Shown: positions 7,414 through 15,146 of the stretch, piece after piece | Layout of the letters: the number at the start of each line of letters is the position of its first letter | Numbering within the stretch: the stretch's first letter is position 1 | Source: an uncultured Adlercreutzia sp. | GTDB taxonomy: Bacteria > Actinomycetota > Coriobacteriia > Coriobacteriales > Eggerthellaceae | Reading direction: 5' to 3' | Assembly: GCA_910589165.1 (NCBI GenBank) | Contig: CAJUSP010000022.1 | Location: 1 to 32,951 of the forward strand | Length of the DNA stretch: 32,951 nt | Notes under the pieces: model-generated | Database searches by the model: none | The model's input: the letters and a program-made list of their open reading frames with translations, nothing else | What the model was told of the DNA's origin: nothing | Made by a program: the position numbers and the translations under genes

Positions 7414-8115
7414 ATGAGCGACGACGATGCCATTCGCGTGCTGGTGGTAGACGACCAGGACCTCGTGCGCAGCGGCTTCAAGGCGATCCTCGGCACCTAC
7501 GACGGCATCGAGATCGTCGGCGAGGCGCGCAACGGCGCCGAAGCGGTAGCCGAGGCCCAGCGCCTGCGCCCCGACGTGGTGCTCATGGACATTCGTATGC
7601 CGGAGATAAACGGCATCGAGGCCTGCCGCGACATCACGAGCAACCCGCTGCTGGCCAAGACCCGCGTGCTCGTGCTGACCACCTTCGACATCGACGAGTA
7701 CGTCTACGACGCCCTGGGCGCCGGGGCGAGTGGCTTCCTTCTGAAGGACGCCGATCCCGACGAGATTGCCGCCGCCATCCGCGTGGTGGCCGACGGCGAC
7801 GCGCTCATTCAGCCGAAGGTGATGCGCCGGCTCGTAGAGACCTTCGTGGCGGCGCGACCGCGCGCAGGATGGGGAAGCGCCGAGGCGGCCGATGGGCGTC
7901 GGGCGGCGCTTGCGAGCCTTACCGACCGCGAGCGCGAGATTCTGCTTCTGGTGGCCCGGGGCCTTTCCAACGACGAGATAGGGACCGAACTGTTCATATC
8001 GCCGGCCACGGTGAAGACGCACCTCGCCCGCATCATGGCGAAGACCGACGCCCACGACCGCGCCCAGCTCGTCGTGTTCGCCTACGAAACCGGTTTAGTA
8101 TCACCAGCAAGGTAA
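7414..8115 (+). CDS. Response regulator, NarL/FixJ (LuxR HTH) family
   Basis: A 233-residue two-domain regulator. The receiver domain has the acidic pair Asp13/Asp14, phospho-acceptor Asp59 (DVVLMDIRMP), the Thr of VLTTFD and the conserved Lys in FLLKDADPDE. The C-terminal LuxR helix-turn-helix reads LTDREREILLLVARGLSND, then EIGTELFISPATVKTHL. ATG 7414 has a strong AAGGAGG site 7 bases upstream, whereas an upstream in-frame ATG at 7354 overlaps the kinase gene and lacks one. It should be phosphorylated by the upstream kinase. Target genes cannot be read from the sequence. Confidence 0.93.
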   Translation: MSDDDAIRVLVVDDQDLVRSGFKAILGTYDGIEIVGEARNGAEAVAEAQRLRPDVVLMDIRMPEINGIEACRDITSNPLLAKTRVLVLTTFDIDEYVYDALGAGASGFLLKDADPDEIAAAIRVVADGDALIQPKVMRRLVETFVAARPRAGWGSAEAADGRRAALASLTDREREILLLVARGLSNDEIGTELFISPATVKTHLARIMAKTDAHDRAQLVVFAYETGLVSPAR

Positions 8116-8153
8116 TCCCTGATCAAACCGGTAATCTCACAAAACCTGAGCGA

Positions 8154-8171
8154 GAAAAACTCAAGTTTTTC
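8154..8171 (+). terminator. Weak A/T-rich hairpin after the response regulator
   Basis: GAAAAAC (8154-8160), loop TCAA, GTTTTTC (8165-8171): a 7-bp stem with little GC, just upstream of the groES promoter. It could be a weak terminator; evidence is structural only. Confidence 0.3.
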
Positions 8172-8182
8172 CCTCTGCCTAC

Positions 8183-8210
8183 TTGTATTCGCGGCTGTTG
8201 CTGTTATGAT
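8183..8210 (+). promoter_or_regulatory. groESL promoter
   Basis: TTGTAT (8183-8188) and TATGAT (8205-8210) separated by 16 bases, placed so that transcription would start just before the CIRCE element. The -10 is good, the -35 weak. Confidence 0.6.
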
Positions 8211-8220
8211 GTCTTCCTGT

Positions 8221-8247
8221 TTAGCACTCGTAGTTGAAGAGTGCTAG
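8221..8247. promoter_or_regulatory. CIRCE operator (HrcA binding site)
   Basis: TTAGCACTC, nine bases, GAGTGCTAG: the consensus CIRCE inverted repeat with one mismatch in the last base. It lies right after the predicted groES transcription start. In bacteria with CIRCE, HrcA represses groESL until heat or misfolding stress titrates GroEL. hrcA itself is not in this window. Confidence 0.95.
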
Positions 8248-8321
8248 CACTTAACCCAACCGAGTGGTTAAATTGGAAGTTGCGCGAATGCGCTACGACA
8301 CCATTGAAAGGACGGCAAGCT

Positions 8322-8609
8322 ATGAATTTGAAGCCTCTGGGCGACCGCGTCATCCTGAAGCAGGACGAGGCCGAGGTCACCACCGCGTCTGGCCTGTTTT
8401 TGGCCTCCGACGCCAAGGAAAAGCCCCAGACCGGCACTATCCTCGCCGTGGGCGAGGGCCGGATGGACAAGGACGGCAAGCTGCTTCCTATGCCGGTGAA
8501 GGTCGGCGACAAGGTCATCTACGGCAAGTTCGGCGGCACCGAGATTGCCCTGGACGGCGAGAACGTGCTGATCCTCCGCGCCGACGACATCTACGCGATT
8601 GTTGATTAG
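8322..8609 (+). CDS. groES: Co-chaperonin GroES
   Basis: A 95-residue GroES, the usual length. It begins MNLKPLGDRVILKQDEAE, has the mobile-loop region (TTASGLFLASDAKEKPQTG) and ends in ILRADDIYAIVD. GAAAGGA stands 9 bases before ATG 8322. It forms the heptameric lid of the GroEL folding chamber. The leader of about 100 bases carries CIRCE, so it is probably HrcA-regulated, with groEL 26 bases downstream in the same transcript. Non-ATG codons further upstream in frame would put coding sequence through the operator and are not credible. Confidence 0.97.
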   Translation: MNLKPLGDRVILKQDEAEVTTASGLFLASDAKEKPQTGTILAVGEGRMDKDGKLLPMPVKVGDKVIYGKFGGTEIALDGENVLILRADDIYAIVD

Positions 8610-8635
8610 AAGATATTTGAAAGGAACGCGAACTA

Positions 8636-10267
8636 ATGGCTAAGGAAATTAAGTTCGATACCGACGCTCGCTCCGCTCTGGCCGCGGGCGTTTCCAAGCT
8701 GGCCGACGCCGTGAAGGTCACCCTCGGCCCCAAGGGCCGCTACGTGGCGCTTGAGAAGTCCTACGGCGCCCCGCTCATCACCAACGACGGCGTGACCGTC
8801 GCCAAGGAAGTCGAGCTGGAGAACCCCGTCGAGAACATGGGCGCCCAGCTCGTGCGCGAGGTGGCCGTGAAGACCAACGACGTAGCCGGCGACGGTACCA
8901 CCACCGCCACCCTGCTCGCTGACGTCATCGTGTCCGAGGGCCTGAAGAACGTCACCGCCGGTGCCGATGCCCTGGGTATCCGCCGCGGCATCGAGAAGGC
9001 CACCGACGCCGTGGTCGAGGCCATCAAGGCTTCCGCTACGCCGGTGTCCACCAAGGAGCAGATTGCCAACGTTGGCCGCATCTCCGCCGGCGATATCGCC
9101 ATCGGCGACAAGATCGCCGAGGCCATGGACGCCGTGGGCAAGGACGGCGCCATCTCCGTGGAGGAGTCCCAGACCTTCGGCATCGAGATGGACCTCGTCG
9201 AGGGCATGCAGTACGACCGCGGCTACATCTCTCCCTACATGGCCACCGACATGGAGAAGATGGAGGCGGTGCTGAAGGACCCCTTCGTGCTGCTCACCGA
9301 CATGAAGATCAACTCCATCCAGGACATGGTTCCGTTGCTGGAGGAGATCATGCGCGCCCAGCGTCCGCTGTTCATCGTGGCTGAGGACGTCGAGGGCGAG
9401 GCCCTGTCCACCATCCTGCTGAACCGCCTGCGCGGCACCCTGAACGTCGTGGCCATCAAGGCTCCCGGCTTCGGCGACCGCCGCAAGCGCATCCTCGAGG
9501 ACATCGCCGTGGTTACCGGCGCCCAGGTCATCGACAAGGACTTCGGCATGACCATGGCCGACGCCACCATGGAGATGCTCGGCTCCGCCAAGACCGTGAA
9601 GGTCACCAAGGACACCGCACTTATCGTCGACGGTGCCGGCAAGAAGGAAGACATCGAGAACCGCATTCAGATCATCCGCGCCGAGCTCGAGCGCGTCGAT
9701 TCCGACTTCGACCGCGAGAAGGCTCAGGAGCGTCTGGCGAAGCTGTCCGGCGGCGTGGCCGTGCTGAAGGTGGGCGCTGCCACCGAGTCCGAGCTGAAGG
9801 AGAAGAAGTCCCGCATCGAGGACGCCCTGCAGGCGACCCGCGCGGCTGTTGAAGAGGGCATCGTCGCCGGCGGCGGCGTGGCGCTCGTCGACGCCATCGG
9901 CTGCCTGGATGCCGTGAAGGCCTCCGACAAGGACGAGGAAGTGGGCATCGACATCATCCGCAAGGCCATCGAGGCCCCCATGCGCGCCATCGCCCAGAAC
10001 GCGGGCTTCGAGGGCTCCGTCGTGGTCGAGAAGGTGAAGAGCCTGCCGGCCGGCGAGGGCCTGAACTGCGCCAACGGCGAGTACGGCAACATGATTGAGA
10101 TGGGCGTGAACGACCCGGTGAAGGTGACCCGCACCGCGCTGCAGTCCGCGGCTTCCGTGGCGGCCCTCATCCTCATCACCGAGGCCACCATCAACGAGAT
10201 CCCCAAGGAGGGTCCGGACCTGTCCGCCCTGGCCGGCGCCATGGGTGGCGGCGGCGGAATGTACTAA
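8636..10267 (+). CDS. groEL: Chaperonin GroEL
   Basis: A 543-residue GroEL with all the hallmarks: N-terminal MAKEIKFDTDAR, the nucleotide site VTLGPKGR and NDVAGDGTTTATLLA (catalytic Asp in GDGTT), apical-domain segment RGYISPYMATDME, the hinge GGVAVLKVGAATE, EEGIVAGGG and a Gly-rich tail ending GGGGGMY. It folds cytosolic proteins in the tetradecameric ring with GroES. AAAGGAACG precedes ATG 8636. Lower frequencies of rare codons than in neighbouring genes fit high expression. A bidirectional terminator follows. Confidence 0.98.
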   Translation: MAKEIKFDTDARSALAAGVSKLADAVKVTLGPKGRYVALEKSYGAPLITNDGVTVAKEVELENPVENMGAQLVREVAVKTNDVAGDGTTTATLLADVIVSEGLKNVTAGADALGIRRGIEKATDAVVEAIKASATPVSTKEQIANVGRISAGDIAIGDKIAEAMDAVGKDGAISVEESQTFGIEMDLVEGMQYDRGYISPYMATDMEKMEAVLKDPFVLLTDMKINSIQDMVPLLEEIMRAQRPLFIVAEDVEGEALSTILLNRLRGTLNVVAIKAPGFGDRRKRILEDIAVVTGAQVIDKDFGMTMADATMEMLGSAKTVKVTKDTALIVDGAGKKEDIENRIQIIRAELERVDSDFDREKAQERLAKLSGGVAVLKVGAATESELKEKKSRIEDALQATRAAVEEGIVAGGGVALVDAIGCLDAVKASDKDEEVGIDIIRKAIEAPMRAIAQNAGFEGSVVVEKVKSLPAGEGLNCANGEYGNMIEMGVNDPVKVTRTALQSAASVAALILITEATINEIPKEGPDLSALAGAMGGGGGMY

Positions 10268-10335
10268 GCCGCAGCCGAGTAAGACTCGCCGGTCGCTTCG
10301 ACCAACGAGCAAGGCCGCAAACAGCTAACTCGCAA

Positions 10336-10363
10336 GAAGGCACCCTCCGGGGTGCCTTCTTTG
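10336..10363. terminator. Bidirectional terminator between groEL and the LuxR gene
   Basis: Perfect 10-bp stem GAAGGCACCC (10336-10345) with GGGTGCCTTC (10350-10359), loop TCCG, T-rich on the plus-strand exit and TTCTT on the other. It separates two convergent genes. Confidence 0.88.
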
Positions 10364-10367
10364 TTGG

Positions 10368-11837
10368 CTAGGACTCGAAGTTTTCTATGAGGTCGAGGAG
10401 CGCTTGGCGTGAGGAGACGCCGCATTTTTCGTAGATGTGCTTCACGTGGGTCTTCACTGTGCTTTTGGCGAGGACGAGTTCTTGCTCGATATAGGGAACA
10501 TCGCGCCCCGCAGCAATGAGGCGCAGCACGTCGGTCTCTCTGCCAGTCAGCCCGTAGCGCGAGGCGAAGCGCGAGCAGCGCTCCTCGGGGGTAGTGGGGG
10601 TGGCATCGGCGCTTTCTGCGGGGCCCTGCACAGCAGAAGGCGCCTCCAGAAGCTCGCGCAGCCGCGGCAGCGGTCCGATAAGCAGAACGACAAGCACGGC
10701 GATACCGCAGCTGGCGAATAACGTGCGGAAGGTGAAGTCGCTGTAGTCGAAACCCTCCTGCAGCTGCATGAGCATCACTAGCACGTCCGCCGCAATCATG
10801 CTGGCGAAAATGAGCAGGCCGAATTGCGCGAAGAGCAGTTGCGCCCGCTGGGGCGTCGGGTTCTTTTCCAGAAGGCGAAGGGCCACGACGAGCGCAAAGA
10901 CGAAAACGATGATGCGCCCCGCTTCGGCCGCCGCCAAAGGGAAGCCGCCCTGGAGGCGGTAGGGTGTGAGCAGGTACCCGAGAGCCGTCAGCAGGAAGCC
11001 GAGCGTGTAGATAAGGCTCAGCGAAACGCGCCCCCGATGGGTGCCAAGGCACAGCAAAGCGGCGAAGGGGATCAAAAGAGCGGCCCCGATGGCGCCCGGA
11101 GTGGGCAGCGATCCGTAGGCCATATCTTCGAAGTACAGCGCGATGGGGAACAAATCAAGCTCGAAATCGACGACGAAGAACGAGAGCACGAGCACGATGA
11201 TGGCGGGCAGGGGGACCAGCCACGACGGAGCCTCTTCGCATTCGGCGCTATCGCCGGCGGGAGATAGCGCGCGCTGGCGCGGGTCGGGAATCGAAGGCGC
11301 AAGGCAGGCGCCAGACAAAGCGCACAGTGCAAGCGGCGCTGCTATGCGGGCCATAGAGGCGGGAGCGGCATTCGCGATAAGGAAAAGCAGGGTGCCCGCC
11401 GCGAGGGCCGCCCCCATGATGCCGAGGGCCTCTCTGGGCGGGCGCAGCGCAACATTGAGCCACCAGAACAGCATGCAGGGAACGAGGAAGAACCCGGCTA
11501 GGGCGTCGCCGGCAACGAGCGAGACGACCGACGGGTCTCCGAATGCGCCGCCTTTGGCCAGAAGGGAGAGTGCGAGCCCGGCGAAGGAGGCGGCTGCGGC
11601 AAATCCCGCGGTTGAGGCGGAAAGAGGCGGCCGGTAGGCAATGAAGAGGGTAAGAAGGAGTCCGACGAAACATCCTGCATCCCCGGAAAGGGTGAGGGGT
11701 ATCTGCTGGGCGAAGGCAGTGTCGTAGTCGGCGAACGGAAGGCGGCTCATCAAGCCGAGGAGCACGAGCGCGATCAGGCACCCGAGGCCTGCCACGACTC
11801 TCGCCTGCGCCTTCCGCGCCGATGTGTTCTGGTTCAC
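10368..11837 (-). CDS. Membrane-bound LuxR-type transcriptional regulator
   Basis: A 489-residue protein read from GTG 11837, which has GGAGGAGGA just upstream. Residues from about 18 to 400 contain roughly twelve hydrophobic segments arranged like a transporter, with no receiver domain. A linker leads to a C-terminal LuxR helix-turn-helix (GLTGRETDVLRLIAAGRD, then STVKTHVKHIYEKCGV). This fusion of a polytopic membrane sensor to a LuxR HTH is characteristic of Eggerthellaceae, where such genes often sit beside reductase genes they control. It is divergent from the exported OYE-type reductase with a shared 207-base region, so that gene is the likely target and its substrate the likely ligand. 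DNA binding from a membrane protein is inferred from the family. Confidence 0.88.
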   Translation of the reverse strand: MNQNTSARKAQARVVAGLGCLIALVLLGLMSRLPFADYDTAFAQQIPLTLSGDAGCFVGLLLTLFIAYRPPLSASTAGFAAAASFAGLALSLLAKGGAFGDPSVVSLVAGDALAGFFLVPCMLFWWLNVALRPPREALGIMGAALAAGTLLFLIANAAPASMARIAAPLALCALSGACLAPSIPDPRQRALSPAGDSAECEEAPSWLVPLPAIIVLVLSFFVVDFELDLFPIALYFEDMAYGSLPTPGAIGAALLIPFAALLCLGTHRGRVSLSLIYTLGFLLTALGYLLTPYRLQGGFPLAAAEAGRIIVFVFALVVALRLLEKNPTPQRAQLLFAQFGLLIFASMIAADVLVMLMQLQEGFDYSDFTFRTLFASCGIAVLVVLLIGPLPRLRELLEAPSAVQGPAESADATPTTPEERCSRFASRYGLTGRETDVLRLIAAGRDVPYIEQELVLAKSTVKTHVKHIYEKCGVSSRQALLDLIENFES

Positions 11838-11862
11838 GAGTCCTCCTCCCCTACGGACGGGC

Positions 11863-11868
11863 ATTATA
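11863..11868 (-). promoter_or_regulatory. -10 box for the first LuxR regulator
   Basis: A perfect TATAAT on the minus strand, 25 bases upstream of the GTG start at 11837. No convincing -35 is seen. Confidence 0.6.
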
Positions 11869-11902
11869 GCGCAGCATGGGTGCGTTAGGCCAGATGGGAA
11901 GC

Positions 11903-11920
11903 CCTCCTACCAACAGGAGG
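11903..11920. repeat. Small inverted repeat in the LuxR/OYE divergent region
   Basis: CCTCCT, six bases, AGGAGG. It sits upstream of the regulator's -10 box and between the two divergent genes. It is a candidate operator half-site pair, or it could occur by chance in GC-rich DNA. Confidence 0.45.
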
Positions 11921-11956
11921 AGGTTCGGAATTCCCCCAATTTCCCCCTCCCGAGCC

Positions 11957-12011
11957 GATGCGGGCCCCGTTTTTCCGCTGGCAGAATTCGATCCGTCGAT
12001 AAGCCCGCATC
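11957..12011. repeat. Long-range inverted repeat upstream of the OYE-type gene
   Basis: GATGCGGGC (11957-11965) is matched by its exact reverse complement GCCCGCATC (12003-12011), with 37 bases between. The pair brackets the stretch where the promoter of the gene at 12045 should lie. Two sites facing each other would suit a dimeric LuxR regulator; a leader hairpin is the alternative. Confidence 0.5.
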
Positions 12012-12044
12012 AAGGGAATGGAATTTCGAAAGAAGGAGACTGCC

Positions 12045-14357
12045 ATGAAGGGAATCGAGGAGTCTAAGGGGATCAGCCGCCGCTCGTTTATCGGGGGCGC
12101 AAGCCTCGCCGCGCTCGGCGCGAGTTTAGCGGGTACCGGCCTGCTTGGCGGATGCGCCCCCGAGCCACGGGCTGCCGCCCCGGCGACAGCGGAGAGGGAG
12201 GCGCTTGCGTCTACGGGGGCGCAGGGGCTTTCGGGCACCTCGGCCTACGCTCAGATTAACCCTCAAGACTGGGATTTCACCACCAACAGCATTGCCGACT
12301 TGGCATCCACCACGATGGCGAGCGAGCTGGCCATCGGCACAGTAACCATGAAGAACCGCTTCATCAAGACGGCGGCCACCTCGGGCGTGTGCAACGACGA
12401 GCAGCAGGCGGTGGCCTATTTCGGCAACATCGCCAAAGGCGGCATCGGTGGCGTGTTCGTGGAAGGCAGCTACTGCCTGTGCGAAGAGGTGGAGCGCCGC
12501 TACAGCTCGTCGTCCATGGGGCCGGACACGCGCCTCTATATTGACGAGAGCCCGCTGGCGGCCATCGTGGAGGAAGTGCACAGTGCTGGCGTGCCTGTGT
12601 TCGTGCAGATGAAATGGGGCACGCCCGGCATCGTCTACACCTGGGGCAATACCCCGGCCGAGGGTAGCCAAACGCGCGCCTCGGAGCTGACCGACGAGGA
12701 CATCGCCTTCTTCATCAAGGACGTCGCCGACTCGGCGAAGAAGCTGCAGGCCATCGGGTTCGACGGCGTCGAGCTCAACTGCGCCGGCGACAACGTGCCG
12801 GCGTGGTTCCTCTCGCGCCTGCGCAACGACCGTCCCGCCGACGACGCCTACGGACCCGCCACGTTCGAGAACCGCACGCGCTTCGTGGCCGAGTGCATCC
12901 AGGGCATCAAGGCGGCCTGCGGCGCCGACTTCCCGGTGCAGGTGCGCATGAACGGCATCGAGGAGAACGACAGCCCCTGCGGCCAGAGTGCCTTCGCCTC
13001 GCCGGTCGAGGAAGTGTGCGAGCTGGCGAAGCTTCTGGAAGCGGCCGGCGCCGACAGCTTCCACCTTATTCTCGGCGTGTTCGAGAACCACGAGGCGCAA
13101 TTCCTCGGCGACGGCTTCTTCGGCGGCTTCGGTCTGGACGGCACGAACGGCTTCGGCACGTTCTTCGACTTCTCCCGCCACTTCGGCGGGCATCTCGACG
13201 GTAGCCACTCCGGCGTGGGGCTCATGCTGGGCGCGGCGGCCATCGTGAAGCAGGCGGTGTCGGTGCCGGTGGGTGCGGCCACCTACATGGACCCGGCCAT
13301 CGCCCCCGATTTCTTCGAGGAGGCGGTCAGCTCTGGGAAGATCGACTTCCTGTTCATGAACCGCCCGGTGGCCAACGCCGACCCCGACTACCCGACGAAG
13401 TTCTTCGAGAACCGCATCGAGGACATTCGTCCCTGCTGCCGCTGCCTGCACTGCGCTGCCGACTTCTCGAACCATCTGGGTGTGATGGAGGGCTGCCGCG
13501 TGAACGCCTGCAAGGCGCGGGCCTTCACCGAGGCGATGCCCGAGGGCTACGAGCCGTTGGCGGCCGAGGGCCAGAAGAAGGTCATGGTCGTGGGCGGCGG
13601 TCCTGCCGGCATGGAGGCGGCCCGCGTGTGTGCCGAGCGCGGCTATGAGGTGGCGCTCTACGAGAAGAGCGGCTCGCTCGGCGGCCTGCTCTCCTTCGCC
13701 GAGCTGGTGAAGGGGCGCCATGAGAACCTGGGCCTGCTGCGCGACTGGATGGCCCGCGCCGCCGAGGCGGCCGGTGTTGCTGTGACGACGGGCACCGAGG
13801 TGACGGCCGAGACGGTGGCCGCCGAGGCTCCGGATGTGGTGATCCTGGCTACGGGTGGGTCGCGCGCCGAGCTCGGCTGGCAGGGCACCGATGCGACGCC
13901 GGTGTACTCCATCAACGACTTCATGGCCGCTGAACTGGGCGAGAACGTGGTTGTCGCCGGCTTCAATGCCCAGGCATACGATGTGGCCCAGTACCTGCTG
14001 GCCTACGGCAAGAAGGTGACCATGGTGGCGGCCGACCCCATCGAGGGGCTCGGCAAGGGGCAGTCGACCAAGATGCTCGCCTTCACGACGCCTGGCTATT
14101 TCGCCGCTGGCGGCCGCGCCCTGGCGGAAAGCGCCATCGAATCGGTGGGAGAGGGAACGGTCAGCGTGCGCACCGGAACCGGCACCCTCATCGAACTGCC
14201 CTGCGACGCGGTGGTGGACGCGAGCGACATGCTGCCGAACACGGGCTTGGCCGACGAGCTTTCCGGCATGTCGGTGGTGACTGTGGGCGATTGCGCCGAC
14301 CCTTGGGACATCCAGGCGGCCATCGCCACGGCCAACCTCGCGGCTCGCGCCTGCTAG
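12045..14357 (+). CDS. Tat-exported Old-Yellow-Enzyme-type flavin/Fe-S oxidoreductase
   Basis: A 770-residue member of the 2,4-dienoyl-CoA reductase/enoate reductase/TMADH group with an export signal. Residues 11-15 are SRRSF, followed by a hydrophobic stretch and LGGC (Cys37), indicating Tat export and probably lipidation. An FMN TIM barrel follows (MKNRFIKTAATSGV). The usual HGAHGYL-type substrate motif reads NCAGDNVPAWFLSRL, so its histidines are replaced. CCRCLHC plus a Cys 14 residues on supplies a [4Fe-4S] site spaced like trimethylamine dehydrogenase. The C-terminal domain has a dinucleotide fold (VMVVGGGPAGMEAARV). ATG 12045 follows AAGGAG. Outside the cytoplasm NAD(P)H is absent, so electrons probably come from a membrane carrier. 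Substrate unknown; the divergent LuxR gene suggests substrate-induced expression. Confidence 0.88.
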   Translation: MKGIEESKGISRRSFIGGASLAALGASLAGTGLLGGCAPEPRAAAPATAEREALASTGAQGLSGTSAYAQINPQDWDFTTNSIADLASTTMASELAIGTVTMKNRFIKTAATSGVCNDEQQAVAYFGNIAKGGIGGVFVEGSYCLCEEVERRYSSSSMGPDTRLYIDESPLAAIVEEVHSAGVPVFVQMKWGTPGIVYTWGNTPAEGSQTRASELTDEDIAFFIKDVADSAKKLQAIGFDGVELNCAGDNVPAWFLSRLRNDRPADDAYGPATFENRTRFVAECIQGIKAACGADFPVQVRMNGIEENDSPCGQSAFASPVEEVCELAKLLEAAGADSFHLILGVFENHEAQFLGDGFFGGFGLDGTNGFGTFFDFSRHFGGHLDGSHSGVGLMLGAAAIVKQAVSVPVGAATYMDPAIAPDFFEEAVSSGKIDFLFMNRPVANADPDYPTKFFENRIEDIRPCCRCLHCAADFSNHLGVMEGCRVNACKARAFTEAMPEGYEPLAAEGQKKVMVVGGGPAGMEAARVCAERGYEVALYEKSGSLGGLLSFAELVKGRHENLGLLRDWMARAAEAAGVAVTTGTEVTAETVAAEAPDVVILATGGSRAELGWQGTDATPVYSINDFMAAELGENVVVAGFNAQAYDVAQYLLAYGKKVTMVAADPIEGLGKGQSTKMLAFTTPGYFAAGGRALAESAIESVGEGTVSVRTGTGTLIELPCDAVVDASDMLPNTGLADELSGMSVVTVGDCADPWDIQAAIATANLAARAC

Positions 14358-14380
14358 GGGCTTTTCCGCTAACCCTCCCC

Positions 14381-14408
14381 GGGGCCGCCGTGTGGCGGCC
14401 CCTTCTTT
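14381..14408 (+). terminator. Terminator after the OYE-type gene
   Basis: Perfect 9-bp stem GGGGCCGCC (14381-14389) with GGCGGCCCC (14394-14402), loop GTGT, then TTCTTT. Confidence 0.88.
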
Positions 14409-14489
14409 GTTGCGTGTTTGATGGTCGCCAACGGGGGCGCAATGGCCTAAGATAGTGGGCAACTTGTTTTTCATCCCAAGGAGGTTTTC

Positions 14490-15068
14490 GTGGAGCTGCT
14501 GGAGGAGCGCATTCGGCGCGACGGCGTGGTGAAGCCGGGCGGCGTCTTGAAGGTGGACGCGTTTCTGAACCATCAGATGGACGTGGCGCTGTTCTCGGCC
14601 ATGGCCGAGGAGTGGGCGCGCCTGTTCGCGGGCCGGCCCATCAACAAGGTGCTCACCATCGAGGCCTCCGGTATCGGCATCGCCGCCGTGGTGGCTCATC
14701 ATCTGGGCGTGCCGGTGGTGTTCGCGAAGAAGACCCAGTCCATCAACTTGGACGGCACCATGTATTCCACGCGCATCCAGTCGTTCACCCACAACCGCAT
14801 CTACGACGTCATCGTCTCTACCCGCTTCCTGGGGCCCGACGACCACGTGCTCATCATCGACGACTTCCTGGCCAACGGCTGCGCCCTGCGCGGCCTGCTG
14901 GAGATTTGCGAGAGCGCCGGCGCCACCGTGGAGGGCATCGGCATCGCCATCGAGAAGGGCTTCCAGCCCGGCGGCGACGAGCTGCGCCGTGCCGGCTACG
15001 ACCTGCAGTCGCTGGCCATCGTGGAGTCGATGGACCCGGAAACCGGCGCCATCGAGTTCCGCCACTAA
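14490..15068 (+). CDS. xpt: Xanthine phosphoribosyltransferase
   Basis: A 192-residue Xpt, the normal length. It begins with MELLEERIRRDG, has the family segment KVDAFLNHQMD, the ASGIGIAAVVAHHLGVP stretch and the PRPP loop VLIIDDFLANG (about 130-140). It converts xanthine and PRPP to XMP in the cytoplasm. The GTG start at 14490 follows AAGGAGG. No purine riboswitch could be drawn in the 80-base leader, unlike the well-known xpt leaders of Bacillus. The xanthine/uracil permease gene lies 78 bases downstream, giving a transport-plus-salvage pair. Confidence 0.95.
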   Translation: MELLEERIRRDGVVKPGGVLKVDAFLNHQMDVALFSAMAEEWARLFAGRPINKVLTIEASGIGIAAVVAHHLGVPVVFAKKTQSINLDGTMYSTRIQSFTHNRIYDVIVSTRFLGPDDHVLIIDDFLANGCALRGLLEICESAGATVEGIGIAIEKGFQPGGDELRRAGYDLQSLAIVESMDPETGAIEFRH

Positions 15069-15146
15069 CGATCACCGCGCGCCAACGGGGCGGGGCCCAA
15101 GGCCCCACTCCATTTCCGTTGCCCCTTCAGACGAAAGCGAGTTTCC

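Noticed and set aside
8633..10312. Long minus-strand frame opposite groEL
   Set aside because: Exact antisense of a highly conserved gene; composition is an artefact of its codon bias.
14403..14489. Purine riboswitch before xpt
   Set aside because: The leader is only about 80 bases and shows no three-stem purine-aptamer pattern.
12126..15065. Very long open frame on the minus strand (979 codons) opposite the OYE-type gene and xpt
   Set aside because: It spans two well-supported plus-strand genes and a terminator, has His/Arg/Gly-rich composition typical of antisense GC-rich codons and no family features.
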